This document shows, one piece after another, positions 52,523 to 63,613 of a stretch of DNA of 64,000 nt. The stretch comes from Yarrowia lipolytica (taxonomy: Eukaryota; Ascomycota; Dipodascomycetes; Dipodascales). Each line of letters opens with the position of its first letter. Within the stretch, counting starts at the first letter, position 1. Made by a program: the position numbers and the translations under genes. The stretch lies in assembly GCF_001761485.1 (NCBI RefSeq), contig NC_090772.1:62001-126000 (forward strand), read 5' to 3'. Under the pieces are notes generated by a model. The model saw only the letters and a program-made list of their open reading frames with translations. It ran no database searches and was not told the origin of the DNA.

Positions 52523-54103
52523 TTACTGGATTTGACCTCCGCCTCTGGCAATAATTTCATCTTCACAGGCTTCCGGGTCGTACATTCTTCGATGGTACTC
52601 CAGTAGCATGTAATAGAGAGACAGCTCAATCTTCTTGCGGGTGGCTCGGTATCGCACATCTCTAGCTCCCCGGGAAGCAAACGCCTGGCCCACTGCGGTC
52701 GTATGTCGTTCACTGAGCAGTTTGGTTACCACCTCAGTATCGTTTCCAGACAGTTGAACAGGGATAAAAGAGACCCAGGCATTGGTGGTGTACAGATCGA
52801 GCCAGGTTCTCCATCTGCTTGCTCTGAGGACGGTAGATCGTGACTTGAGGGCCCCCAGAAAGGCGTGATTATCGAGACTTTTCTTGGAGAACCTTTTGCC
52901 CTTGACAGACACCGTTGCAGCGGGCTCTTTGGTGTCTCTAACCAGAGCCTTTTGGTACTTGAGGTAGCCCCAATCACCGGCCTTAACTCGGCTGACTCCG
53001 CTATTCTTCTCCATGTGATAGATGTCCCTCTCAGGCTGATAGTTCATGCTGAGCTCGGGGGCGTAAAAGTCGTAGGAAGGGTAGACGATATCCGAGTGCA
53101 TGGAGGAAGTGAAGTCTGAAAAAACAGGAAGCATTGTGATGGCAGAAACAACAGGGGTCTTGCCCCAGTCATTTCGAATGTAGCATGCTTCACTGTACGT
53201 CAGAGGGGATCCGCCTCCGAGAAGTCCGTCTCGAAACACCCCTCTCAAAGCTTCAGCCTTGATACCAGCACACATTTCTCCGACATAGCGATCAAGATCA
53301 TAACCCTCAGGCACAGCCCAGAGAGTGCCTTTAGTCAGCTCTTTTCGCAGCTCCTTGAGCCGTTTGGGAAATTTGAGCACTCGGGGGAAAGGTTCCACAT
53401 TAAGAGCCAGTTCCATGTCGGGAAGATACTTGCTAACGGAACCGACCATTGTCATGAACCCATCGAGTGTCCGTTGGCTGACGTCGGACAGTTTTGCCTC
53501 ACTTGATCTCTCTACCGTTCCATTGGAGATTCTGATTCCTTCGATTCCCGGTCCTTTGAGCGCCTCTTTGAGGGCAGCTTGGAGGTCTTGCCCTTTGGGC
53601 AGCTTTTTGATCTGCTGAGTCACTTGGTCTACCAGCAGTTCATCCCATTCTCCCTTGGCCAGTGCTCCGAGGTACATTTCCTTGAACTGCGGTGGAGGAC
53701 ATCGTCCCGTGGTGGTCTTGTAGGACTCTCTGGCTTGTTCGAAGGAGAACTGTGCAGGCGCTATCATCTGTTCTTTGGCAATGGCGTGGAACATGCCGTT
53801 GACCAGAGGCGGCAGTTCGTCTTGGCGGGGAAAAGAACGGGTGTAGGGGTCGGTCATGTGTTTCATGTAGTGATTGAGCTGGTTGTTGAGCTCAGGGGTG
53901 TCATCTGGGTCCCAGCGTGTGTTTCTGTAGGGCAGAAAGAGATGTTCGGGGTTATCTCCGTCCTTGCGCAGCAGTCGGAACTGGTACTCCACGTCCGATG
54001 CTCGGATGAGCTGTGTGTAGTTGGGCGCCTTGATGAAGAAGTAGGAGCAGAGGGTGAGCACCGTGAGGATTCCACAGGTGAACAGCACCAGTTTTGGTAC
54101 CAT
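52523..54103 (-). CDS. type II membrane protein resembling GT90/CAP10 glycosyltransferases
   Basis: The 526-residue protein has a short cytosolic end, a signal anchor (residues about 4-24, LVLFTCGILTVLTLCSYFF) and a lumenal domain, which suggests the Golgi. The middle has TGRCPPPQFKEMY. Further on is PVFSDFTSSMHSDIVYPSYD, which fits the conserved PVFS...SDI..P block of the CAP10-like GT90 family. Near the end, AVGQAFASRGARDVRY followed by YYMLLEYHRRM matches the C-terminal helix region (ARx(V/L)LR...Y...LLEY.R). The family's usual WRG(S/R)TTG motif is not visible, so the enzyme may be divergent or inactive. Fungal GT90 proteins act in cell-wall or capsule xylosylation. The start ATG is the first in the frame. 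Confidence 0.65.
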   Translation of the reverse strand: MVPKLVLFTCGILTVLTLCSYFFIKAPNYTQLIRASDVEYQFRLLRKDGDNPEHLFLPYRNTRWDPDDTPELNNQLNHYMKHMTDPYTRSFPRQDELPPLVNGMFHAIAKEQMIAPAQFSFEQARESYKTTTGRCPPPQFKEMYLGALAKGEWDELLVDQVTQQIKKLPKGQDLQAALKEALKGPGIEGIRISNGTVERSSEAKLSDVSQRTLDGFMTMVGSVSKYLPDMELALNVEPFPRVLKFPKRLKELRKELTKGTLWAVPEGYDLDRYVGEMCAGIKAEALRGVFRDGLLGGGSPLTYSEACYIRNDWGKTPVVSAITMLPVFSDFTSSMHSDIVYPSYDFYAPELSMNYQPERDIYHMEKNSGVSRVKAGDWGYLKYQKALVRDTKEPAATVSVKGKRFSKKSLDNHAFLGALKSRSTVLRASRWRTWLDLYTTNAWVSFIPVQLSGNDTEVVTKLLSERHTTAVGQAFASRGARDVRYRATRKKIELSLYYMLLEYHRRMYDPEACEDEIIARGGGQIQ

Positions 54104-55709
54104 TTGGGTAGTGCGAGATGGTGGTTAGGCGTCGATTAAGTGTCTGTAGATGTCTGAGAGAGACGTGAAGAATAGAACGTGGAGAACAGAGCGGGGAGCA
54201 CCGTTCACATCTCTGTCAGACAGCCAACCTTGACAGGGGTAACGAGAGCTACGGGAGAGGCCGAAATATTAGAACCAAACTGAACTGTCCTCCAAGCAGC
54301 CAGTCATGCGGCTGTACTATTTTAGTGTCTTGGAAAGGGCAGTCGTCGCAACTAGCCACGAGCAGCCACACAAATGGTCTTCTACCCGGACGCGGTCTCC
54401 CTGCTTCTTCAATCAACCGGCAGAAGGACCGTTGGGCAGCACATCACTCGGACGATCGCTCCATCTGTCGTCGTAAACCCGTCTCACTTGTCCAGGGTTC
54501 ATGTCGTTTAAAATCGAGTTTATCTCGTTTGGTGGTTTTTCCTGCATATTTGACGTGCTTCTTTTTTTAGCGAGGGACCGCACCAAGTCGGGGTAGCACT
54601 CGACAACTGCACTAGAGAGGTTATGGAGAATGGTGGACAACACTTCGGTCAGCAGAATCAACGTCACATGGGCCAGAGAAGAAGATATATCTCGAAAAAC
54701 CCCCAGAGACCCGTCGGTTGCGCGACAAACACAGTTACGGAAGATCGAAGCGCACATCTGAAAAGTGAGACATGACAGGGGGTGCAGCAACTAGGGACAA
54801 GGGTGTACCGGGTATGCGTGCGCAAAGGAGCTGTTTGTGTGAGACTGGAGAAAGACAAATGGCTGCTTTTGCGCAGTCCGGTCCCCTTTTCGGTATTCAC
54901 TGGGGCGGTGTACTACGGCAGCGACCACTCCACCTGCTGCATAGATCAGTCACCATCACCATGGCGACATCATCGCAGCCAGTCTGACAGCAGTAGTTCA
55001 ACCTTGTGTCTATGCTCCAGACAAGGAAAAGTAGACCGTTGGATCGGTGCAATAGACCGGAGGTCTGGCTGCATAGGTATGTACACACATCCTGACACAT
55101 GGACACATTCCAAGACATGCCTCAAGACCTGGCTAGGGGTTGAGACAGCTGGAGTGCATATGCTGGAGGGCATAGGACTGGCATGAGGGACTACTCGAGT
55201 ACGATAGGATGATTACTGCTAGCACGAGTACAATAGCATAGTGATCGACAGAGACAGTCAAGCCACGCCGTATTGCACTGGCCATGCTTTTGCCATGGTG
55301 CTGCTTTACACTTCTTTCTATCTCCATCTCCATGGAAAGTTCGCCCCGCTGTTATGGAGGGGTACAGCACGTTTCACCGTGGAAAGCAGCCCTGGAGGTG
55401 CGATAGTTGCGGTTGAGAAGCAGTTGACAAGGTCCAATCGAGGGTTATGAGTCAGCGTACGAGTATGAGTGTTGAGGACAGTACGAGCACAGCACGAGTA
55501 CAGCACGAGTACAAGGGTCGTAAAACCGTATGTACTGTTACTAGGATAGAACTTTCCCATCCCTATTCGGACCCAGACCCAGACCCAGACCCAGACCCAG
55601 CTTGACATTCTTGGATATGCTCACCAGGATGATTCATATGAATCAGCTCGCACAACTGTTTGATTCTATCCATCCAAGTGTTTGTTCGTTTCGTCTCGAA
55701 GACACCCGT
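54104..55709. other. intergenic stretch, no gene seen
   Basis: Promoter side of the GT90-like gene (54104 upward). Short overlapping ORFs only. Tandem repeats lie at 55450-55515 (ACGAGTACAGC type) and 55570-55600. Confidence 0.5.
55570..55600. repeat. GACCCA hexanucleotide repeat
   Basis: Five GACCCA units run in a row with no change. Confidence 0.92.
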
Positions 55710-57331
55710 CAGTGGAATGTCTGGGGACGCCCTCCAGAAGACGCCCTGGCACCCCCAAGTGTTCCCTGACGACGTCAACCATGAGTATCTACCATATGAA
55801 CCTGATCGGAGAGATCGCTGTGCTGGATAATGTAGAAATGTCAGCCAATATTAACAATTCACCCATACAAAGAATTCTCCCTCTCTTTCTCAACATGATG
55901 AAAGTCGCAAGGACTACTTGGAAACCTCAGCATCTCCAATATTCTTCAGATTGAAAGAAACCAAGGAGGAATTAACTCACCTGGCGACACAAAAACACTT
56001 GCATTATACAAAGAGTATCTTTTCTCGCTCCATTACTCTCATGTATGCACTCCCGTTCTCTCAACAAGTTAGGTAAGTAAACTGGTTTTTTAGTCGAGTA
56101 TATAAACGAAAACGGATGTCAGTACAACTCACGAACGATATCCTCCTCCAAACTCCTTCAATTTGGTCCAGTGAGAAATCTGATAGTGACATGAGACTGA
56201 GACGAATTCACTATCAGATTTCTCATTCAAAAAATCACTTCACTTCCCCAGAACAGCTACTCCTGAGTTCACTTACTAAGCTATCAAAAGAGCTGTTCCA
56301 ACTTCCCCAGTTTTCATCCGATCAGGAATATTCAACTGATGACTGATTACTATGGTTCTAACAATACAATATCTCTCTTTTATCCTATCTCCCAGTTGGT
56401 TATATACCCTGTGGTGTAGACCTCTACTCTACAATCAAAACAACACATCTCAGTAGAGCCCTTTATAGCAGAGTAGAGAGATGAGCAGAGTCATTTATAG
56501 AAAATTAGAGAGATTATCCCAGATACAAAGTTTCTACTAGATAGTACCTCCTGGTAGGTCTTCTCAATTGATCAGAGTCGTAGATCGGATGAGGACTGAA
56601 GAAGTTAGGGGACTCACGTAGATCTGAATCAACTTCCACACAGCCGCTCCAATTTGATCAATATCAATCAGATTTTAACACTAGCTATTGAAATGCATTG
56701 AAGAAGAGTGATTGGCATCCATCTTCTGTACGATTTTTGTCACATGACTTCTCTAGCGTTCTTCTAAGGTCTCGTGTCTACTTAGATGTTCCGCTACAAC
56801 TCTCTCATTTGTGGCGATTGACAAGGTGGAATCGACTTTGAAAAGAAGAATAGATACATCGGTACACTGGTATGTCGTCACCAGCTTCAGTCTGATTTCG
56901 CCAACGCCCCGAGAGGTATACAGTATACCTTCAAGGTAGAGAAACTCGAGAGGAGCGAGAAGAGGGTATCTGTACAGTTAAAAAGCAGTAAATTGGGGAG
57001 TGAAGTACTAGCGAAGTCACTTGACAAAGGGAAAAGTCGTTGTTGCTGCTAGAGACTCAATTGTAGGATCTGGAGGTGGAATCTGTTGAGATGTTCAACC
57101 TACAGGAACACAGGTCTCAACTGCTGCGTCCACCGGGTGTTTATAAACGAAGAGGAATATGAGTTTGTGGATATCCAGGAAAAGTACAAATGTACATTGA
57201 ATGTTCTGAAAACAATGGCAATCTCCGACGAGGATCTGCAAGTACAGTTGTGTAGTCATTCGTTGTGTAGTCATTCGTACATCTGGAAACACCCGAAATG
57301 GACCTCTCACAAGCCATGTTGTTGTCAATAG
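55710..57331 (+). pseudogene. decayed coding region of unknown family
   Basis: The plus strand has several protein-like stretches separated by breaks (roughly five or more). They include one with QVFPDDVNHEYLPYEPDR and one with SPIFFRLKETKEELTHL continuing to FSRSITLMYALPFSQQV. Others contain TSPEQLLLSSLTKLSKELF and INEEEYEFVDIQEKYKCTL. Long stretches between them have no coding look. A GTAAGT follows FSQQVR but no matching CTAAC-N-CAG is found. No family is recognised and no transposase, reverse transcriptase or capsid motif is seen. I read it as a broken gene, or several pieces of one. Confidence 0.35.
56172..56225. repeat. perfect 18-bp inverted repeat with 18-bp loop
   Basis: TGAGAAATCTGATAGTGA at 56172-56189 is the exact reverse complement of 56208-56225, with an 18-bp spacer. 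As RNA it would fold into a strong hairpin. It lies inside the decayed coding region. Confidence 0.93.
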
Positions 57332-58384
57332 TTATTAAAACAGATTAACCGGTCTAATTATCAATTATATCCCAGTTTTTATCTTCATTGACTTGATTCT
57401 TGTCCTCTTTCAATGCACACTCGATAGTGAGACATGTCCAGATCATAGGTGCTGCACTACAACGTCTAGACCACCAAAAAGTAGCCAAGATGGACTGTGG
57501 AGTCATTAAATTTCTTTTTTCAACTCTTTGACCAACTTCTTCTTGTCTGCTCCTCAACTGTGATCCTTTTAACTGCACTTTAACTCCTCCAACAACTCCA
57601 CCGATACCGCACCTACTACTACAACGAGCAGCAGAGTCTGCCCCAAGGTCTAAGAATAACGACCAACTCCAACATGACCTTCTTTGAGGGAGTTCGACGA
57701 CTACCGACCCCTCTATAGATCACGTGTGATTGACAGAGACAGATGTCATAGGCATAAGTACATACTCCAAGTACACTGTAACGGCACAGTATCTGTAGAT
57801 ATTTTTGCGGTAGTAAGAACTTCGACATTTACACGTGACATGTATCATCAATGACAGCAGATACAACTCTCTCTACCATCAGAATACTCTCATATCCTGA
57901 CAATGATGGTATTCCTCTTCAACTATAATCCCAACTAAATCTTGTACCAATACTTAATTATATTGTTAGCCCATCCCTTCCACTCCCTGCCTTCCAAAGT
58001 CCCTCAGGACAAGCTCAAAACTCACTACTCAAACGATATTCCCTTACAATCGCCACAAAACCCCCCCTTGAATTACTTTGATCTCTCATCTCTTTTTTCC
58101 CTCTTGCTCCCCTCCCTTCCACCCCCAGACTTCCCCAACTGCGAAGATCCAACCCAAAAAAAGCCATCACGTGACCCACAACATCCGGCCGATCATTTTG
58201 ATATACTTTTAGCCCTCTTTCTGTTGTTTGTTTTCCGCTTTCCATGGATATCGGGTTTCTTTCGGTTGCTTGTTTACTTCTGGTTTGGCCCAGAGTCGCC
58301 GGTAGGGTAACTGCAGGGTAACTGATGAGCCGAAAAATGCACTTGAACGTGCACTTGAAGGTGCAATTTTGAGCGCTTAAATCA

Positions 58385-58626
58385 AATAAATATCAATTAA
58401 ATATCAATTAAAAAAGAATTAAAAAAGAATTAAAAACAGAATTAAAAAAAGAATTAAAAAAATCATCAGCTGGACAAGATTACACAAAAAAGAGAGAATA
58501 CGCAAGAAAAATTAGGAAATTCACCTCAATTATTCACGTAGTTTTGAATTCCTCTTTTCCAATTTCCCCCATTTTTTTCATATTTCCCCCATTTTTTTCA
58601 TATTTCCCCCATTTTTTTCTTATTTT
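58385..58626. repeat. AATTAAAAAAG and TTTCCCCCATTTTTTTCATA tandem repeats
   Basis: Two different simple arrays lie close together: about five AATTAAAAAAG units (58385-58462), and three units of a 21-bp word built from TTTCCCCC and ATTTTTTTC (58562-58621). Confidence 0.85.
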
Positions 58627-59899
58627 CTTTCAATGTATTTTATTTTATTTTTTTTAAATATATTTATTTTTCCGCCATTTTTGGTTCGTACCTAAACCTA
58701 CACTATCGCCAACAAAGTTGAGCAAATGAAACATGATGTAATGGGGGGAAAAATGAGGGCTAAAAATGCAACAAAATTCGACAAAATTAAATACGCTTGC
58801 ACAGCCTTGTGCAACGCCAAGGCCAAGGCTGAGGTGCCCCGCTGGACGGCGTGTCTCACGTGCTGCCACCAGATACATGGCTACTGTGGCGGGCCACATC
58901 GATAATGTCGCCCCTTACATGGCTCATGTGGTGCCCACTACCCAGCCTCCGTGGTGCCCTTATACCTACGACACAGGTGAGGTAATTTCCCAATGTGTTC
59001 AGGAGCATTCCCGAACAGAACAGAGGGGCTATTAGAGTTGGACGAGGGGGGGGGCCGAGAGCACCTTGAGGGTGTCAATAGGGGCAAATGTGGTCGAAAA
59101 AACCAACCTGCTTAGTAATATTACAGGCGGCTAAAGGTGCCAGGCCTTTTTAGCCGATTTTTTACCGAATAATAATTCACTGTTAAAAGGCTGAAATTCG
59201 TCAAACCTTATTTTCGCCACTTTAGCCGCCGTTTAGCGCCCGTTTAGATGGTATTTCATAATGGCATTATTGGTCTATAGATGCGCGGTGCAACGTCAAA
59301 TTACGGTCTCAGCTAATGCGCGCAATCAGGAGAGCGTATTGCAGTGTCTGTGGGGGGGTGTTAGTGGTGAACTCGGCTTGTCACGACACTGGTGGCGTGA
59401 TGTTCACCCGTGACATGGCCGGAGCCGTGGCGGGAACAGTGCCCGTGTGGTGCCCGCGACATGGGCGGCGCGGCCCGTTACATTTCCCGGGTGGTCACCA
59501 CATGGGCGGTGTGGTGCCTACCACAATTGCCATGTGATTGGCGTTACTTTTGTTACCTTGTAACTTTTGTTACTGTTGTTATGGGCTAACTATCGGGGTG
59601 GGCAATCAGACACGTGATGGCTTGGTCTGTTGCCACGAGTTCATTCCGGTAAGACACGCATACCTTGGCCGCATACAGTTGTTGTCATTTCGGAAACGCA
59701 CCACTTTGCACGAGGGCTGTGGGGAAAAGACAAAGTTGAGAAAAGAAATTCCGACGAAATCGGGCAAAATCCGCGGGGGTGTGGAGTGTGTGGGTGCAAA
59801 ATGGCGCATAATTGTCGATATTTTGGCGGCTTTTTACCTCCCGTTTAAGAGCTGGTACTAGTGACGTTAGAGTTGATTGAAATGTCACGTCTGACACAG

Positions 59900-59966
59900 C
59901 CGAAAATTGCGAAAAATGCGAAAATGCGAAAATGCGAAAATTGCGAAAAATGCGAAAAATGCGAAT
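59900..59966. repeat. GCGAAAAAT tandem repeat
   Basis: About seven to eight units of GCGAAAAAT or GCGAAAAT are present. A related GATTTTCGCC array (reverse-complement flavour) lies at 60857-60889. Confidence 0.88.
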
Positions 59967-60239
59967 AGGGGTATTGAAAAGAGAACCATTTTGAAGGGAA
60001 TAATCTGAGGATTATGATAAAAAAAATCCGGCATTATCACCTGAATTAATACGAATATTACTTTATTATTCCCAAATATCCATCCGCCATCTGTCATTAA
60101 CTTTCATTCATACTTTTACGAAACTTTAAAAAGTGCCAATATATGGGGCAAACTCTGTGGGGCACAGAATTCGGAGCCCAGAGAGTAATCCCAGGGCTGG
60201 TAGAAATAGGCATGGATTAGCCTTTTTGGCTTCTGAGAC

Positions 60240-60301
60240 AAAAAAAAAAAAAAGAAAAAAAAGGGAAAAAGGGAAAAAAAGGGAAAAAAAGGGAAAAAAA
60301 C
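60240..60301. repeat. A-rich polypurine tract (GGGAAAAAAA units)
   Basis: A run of about 60 purines with GGGAAAAAAA units repeated about four times, all on the plus strand. Confidence 0.9.
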
Positions 60302-60856
60302 AACTGGAGATGAGGGTTTGAGAATTTTGCTGGCGTCGGAAATGGGAGATATTGGCAGTGTTTGGAAGTCGATATGAGGATGGATTTCACTGGTAATATT
60401 TTCTTTGCTTTTTTGTGGGTTTTATTTGTATTTAGCTGGGGTTTTTTTACCTGCGATTTTCGCCCAATTTCTGCTATTGTCGCCCAATTTCCCTGATTAT
60501 CCTCCCGAACTTCTCCAGTCCCATTTTTGCACTTTATTTATTTAGCATTTTCGGGGAATATTAGTTGCAAAATCGATATCTCCATGGCCAGGGCGTCGAA
60601 AAAAAAACCAAGACAACAGCCCGACGAGTCACGCCCCAACCTATCTGTCCACACTGGTTTTTACCCGGTAGAACCTCGCCTCGATGGTTTCGTCCATTTC
60701 CCCTGGACCAGTGACTTGGCCATGCACAAGGTTGCAGAGCAATAGGCGAGCGTTTTGCATCTGTCGAGCCCAACAGGAGCTGCCATAAACCGAGCAAGCG
60801 AGAGATTGGGCCGGAAAAATGGACATGGTTGATGTTTTTCCGTCGACTATTTTGCC

Positions 60857-60889
60857 CCGATTTTCGCCGATTTTCGCCGATTTTCGCCG
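60857..60889. repeat. GATTTTCGCC tandem repeat, 3 units
   Basis: Three perfect 10-bp units are present. Confidence 0.9.
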
Positions 60890-61613
60890 CCCGTCCAACC
60901 CCCTGATTCCCCATCTCAACCCACAACCCACCGCCCGCCCACCTTCCCCCTGACCCATGACATCATCGAATCCCGTTTACATTATTTACATTGGCACCTT
61001 TAGACTTGTATTGTACGTCGACGTGAAGTGAAAGTTGCTGAGACCAAGTTTGCGTCTAAAGTTTGGGGCAAGACAGGAGGGGAAGGGCGTAGAAAGGGCG
61101 AGAGACGAGCGGTGCGAAATCCAAGACGATATTCGTGCTCTGTGCGACGAGCGCTACAAAACGGTGTGTTTTACCCAGCAATCCCGTCTCGTTTCCGCCC
61201 GTTAACCGGCCCTTTTTCTGTCAACCTAGTCTCAGCCTCGTGCGGAAAGTCTATAGTGGTTGGCTCAGCTCCCCGCGACCTGCCGCAACCAATATCACCG
61301 GGGAAAAGACAGTATATAAGCGCGGGGGGAGGGGTGTTTGGAGAGTGAAAATTTTGCAAAAATTGTCGTCTTTGCAAACCCACCGGCCGTTGATTTCCCG
61401 CTATTTTCCAGCGATAGTTGCCGTCGCTTTCGCCCCCCGTTCGCTTTTGGCGTGCATTTTCTTGAAAGTTTTCTAGCGACGTCAACGTCATCCAAAAAAA
61501 ATCGGCGAAAATCGCCATAAATACAACCGCCATCAGAGGTAGCCATCCAGATTTCCCGCGGGTTTCTAGCGCCTCTCCCCGACCACCCCCATCGCCTTGT
61601 CGTGTCCGCTACG

Positions 61614-63613
61614 ATGGGAACTCAAATTTTTGAAAAAAACTCTGCTGCTGCAACTTGTGCTACTCGACCCAGTGCACCCTACGGTTCCTCTCATCCACAT
61701 CCCCACCACCACCACCACCAAACCCCCCACGCTCCCCCCTCGCCGCCACGGTCGCCGCCACACATGAAATCCGACGTGATGGAGTCTGAAGCCGACGACA
61801 AGGAAAAGTCCGACTTTTCGTCCAAGGCCGCCAAATTTGGAGCTTCGTTGCTGGGACGCAAAAAGCTGGCTGTGAACACCACCGCCAAGGAGGGAAAGTC
61901 CGCGGGGTCCGTGTCGCCACCGGTGGCCACGCCGGTGGACAAGATTGCGCCGCGGGTGAGCAACTCAAGCGTGCGGTCCTCCGGCGCGGGCGCTGCGTCT
62001 GCAGTGGCCCATGCTGCGTCTGCCGCCGTGCGACCGGTGACTGGAGCTGTAGGCTCGACGGCCGCCGCCAGTGAAGATTCGCCTCCCCCACCGCGCTGCG
62101 CGAATTGCTGCTGGTACGGGAGCTGCTCCGCCCCGCGGGTGTGCGATCCCATCGACCACCCCGGCCGCGCTGAACCGCTCTTCCGATCTCAACCCCCTCG
62201 CCGCTGCCCAGCCCCATCTGTGGACCCACAGCTGCCCCCTCGGGCCGCATTCCGCCCGCCGACTTGCGCGACGTGGGCTCGTCGGTGCGAAGCAGCAGCC
62301 GCGCATCCAGCAGCACCACCTCGCTCACACTGAAGGAGACGCCCAATGCAGGCGCCGCACCCACCTCTGGTGGAGTTTCGGCCGCCGCCAAAAAGGAGCC
62401 CACCAAGCGGTTCTTCGCCTACGACAACGGCACCCACGAGCATTGCCTCAAGGCCGCAAAACGTCACGAAAAGATTGGCAACATGATCAAGGATCTGCTG
62501 GGCGCCAAAAAGCTGCGAGATGAGGCCGTCTCTGCCGTGCCGCAGATTCTCGCTGGCGCCAACGCCCCCAACGGAGGTAACGGCGACCTGCCCCCCTCGC
62601 TCATGCACGGTTTCCTCAAGCAGATCAACGATCCCAACTCGCCGAACCCCCAGGTGCAACATGCCCACCCTGCACCCGAAAAGGACGGAAAGAACCCCTA
62701 TGTTTGCAACCATCCGGCCACGACATCGGGCTCATTCCTGGAGAAGTACGGTCGCTGTCAGGAAGTGATTGGAAAGGGCGCCTTTGGCGTTGTGCGTATT
62801 TCACACAAGGCGGCTGATCGGAAAAGCGGCACTGCGGAGCAGCTGTATGCCGTTAAGGAGTTCAAGCGCCGGCCCAACGAGACGGAAAAGCACTACAACA
62901 AGCGGCTGACGTCCGAGTTCTGCATCTCGTCGTCGCTGCACCACCCGAACATCATCCACACGCTGGATTTGTTGCAGGACGCCAAGGGCGACTACTGCGA
63001 GGTGATGGAGTTTTGCTCTGGCGGCGACCTGTACACTTTGATTCTGTCTGCCGGCAAGCTCGAGTTCACCGAGGCCGACTGCTTCTTCAAGCAGATCATC
63101 CGGGGCGTCAACTATATGCACGACATGGGTGTGGCTCATCGGGATCTCAAGCCGGAAAATATTCTGCTGACGCTCAAGGGTACGGTCAAAATTACCGACT
63201 TTGGCAACGGCGAGTGTTTTCGAATGGCGTGGGAAAAGGAGGTGCATCTGAGTAACGGGCTGTGTGGCTCTGCTCCTTACATTGCCCCCGAGGAGTACCA
63301 CGAGAAGGAGTTTGATCCGCGACCGGTCGACATTTGGGCCTGTGGAGTCATTTACATGGCGATGCGAACCGGCCGACATCTGTGGCGAACTGCCAACGCT
63401 GAGGAGGACGAGTTCTACACCCGGTATCTGCAGGGTCGAAAGGACGAGGATGGTTACGAGCCCATTGAGCATTTGAAGAGAGCGCGTTGTCGAAACGTGA
63501 TTTATTCGATTCTGGACCCTGTTCCGAGTAGACGGATTACGGGCAAGCAGATTTTGAATAGTGAGTGGGGCCGGGAAATCAAGGTGTGTGAGGCGGGTGA
63601 GACGGGTCATTAA
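61614..63613 (+). CDS. SAT4: protein kinase of the Sat4/Hal4-Hal5 type (frame break in N-terminal half)
   Basis: The kinase part is in one frame, open from about 62174 to the stop at 63613. It contains the Gly loop [10 protein letters not shown], the VAIK-type Lys in YAVKEF, the catalytic [11 protein letters not shown] and the activation segment DFGNGECF. The segment [19 protein letters not shown], followed by [11 protein letters not shown], is characteristic of the fungal Hal4/Sat4-Hal5 kinases. These support the Trk1/2 potassium transporters and salt tolerance. A plausible N-terminal part (ATG at 61614, His/Pro/Ser-rich, then [18 protein letters not shown]) is open in another frame to 62333. 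Between about 62040 and 62264 coding character seems to move between frames. No GTGAGT...CTAAC-N-CAG intron fits, so this is an indel, a sequence error in GC-rich DNA, or a non-standard intron. Intact length would be about 660 residues. Confidence 0.85.

Larger units (their letters stand above)
57332..61613. other. long repeat-rich intergenic stretch
   Basis: No gene could be supported in 4.3 kb. It contains A/T simple repeats (58385-58626), a block of CATGG...GTGGTGCC words (58870-59535), GCGAAAAAT repeats (59900-59966), a poly(A/G) tract (60240-60301), and GATTTTCGCC repeats (60857-60889). The last 300 bp has a TATATAAG (about 61313) and is likely the promoter of the kinase gene. A frame near 57942-58310 is open for 122 codons but starts with TTG and has no motif. 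Confidence 0.5.

Noticed and set aside
57942-58310. 122-codon plus-strand frame with a hydrophobic end
   Set aside because: It starts with TTG, lies in T/C-rich low-complexity DNA and has no recognisable domain.
61660-62406. 248-codon minus-strand frame at the kinase N-terminus
   Set aside because: GC-rich shadow with Arg/Pro/Ala composition in all frames and no motif.
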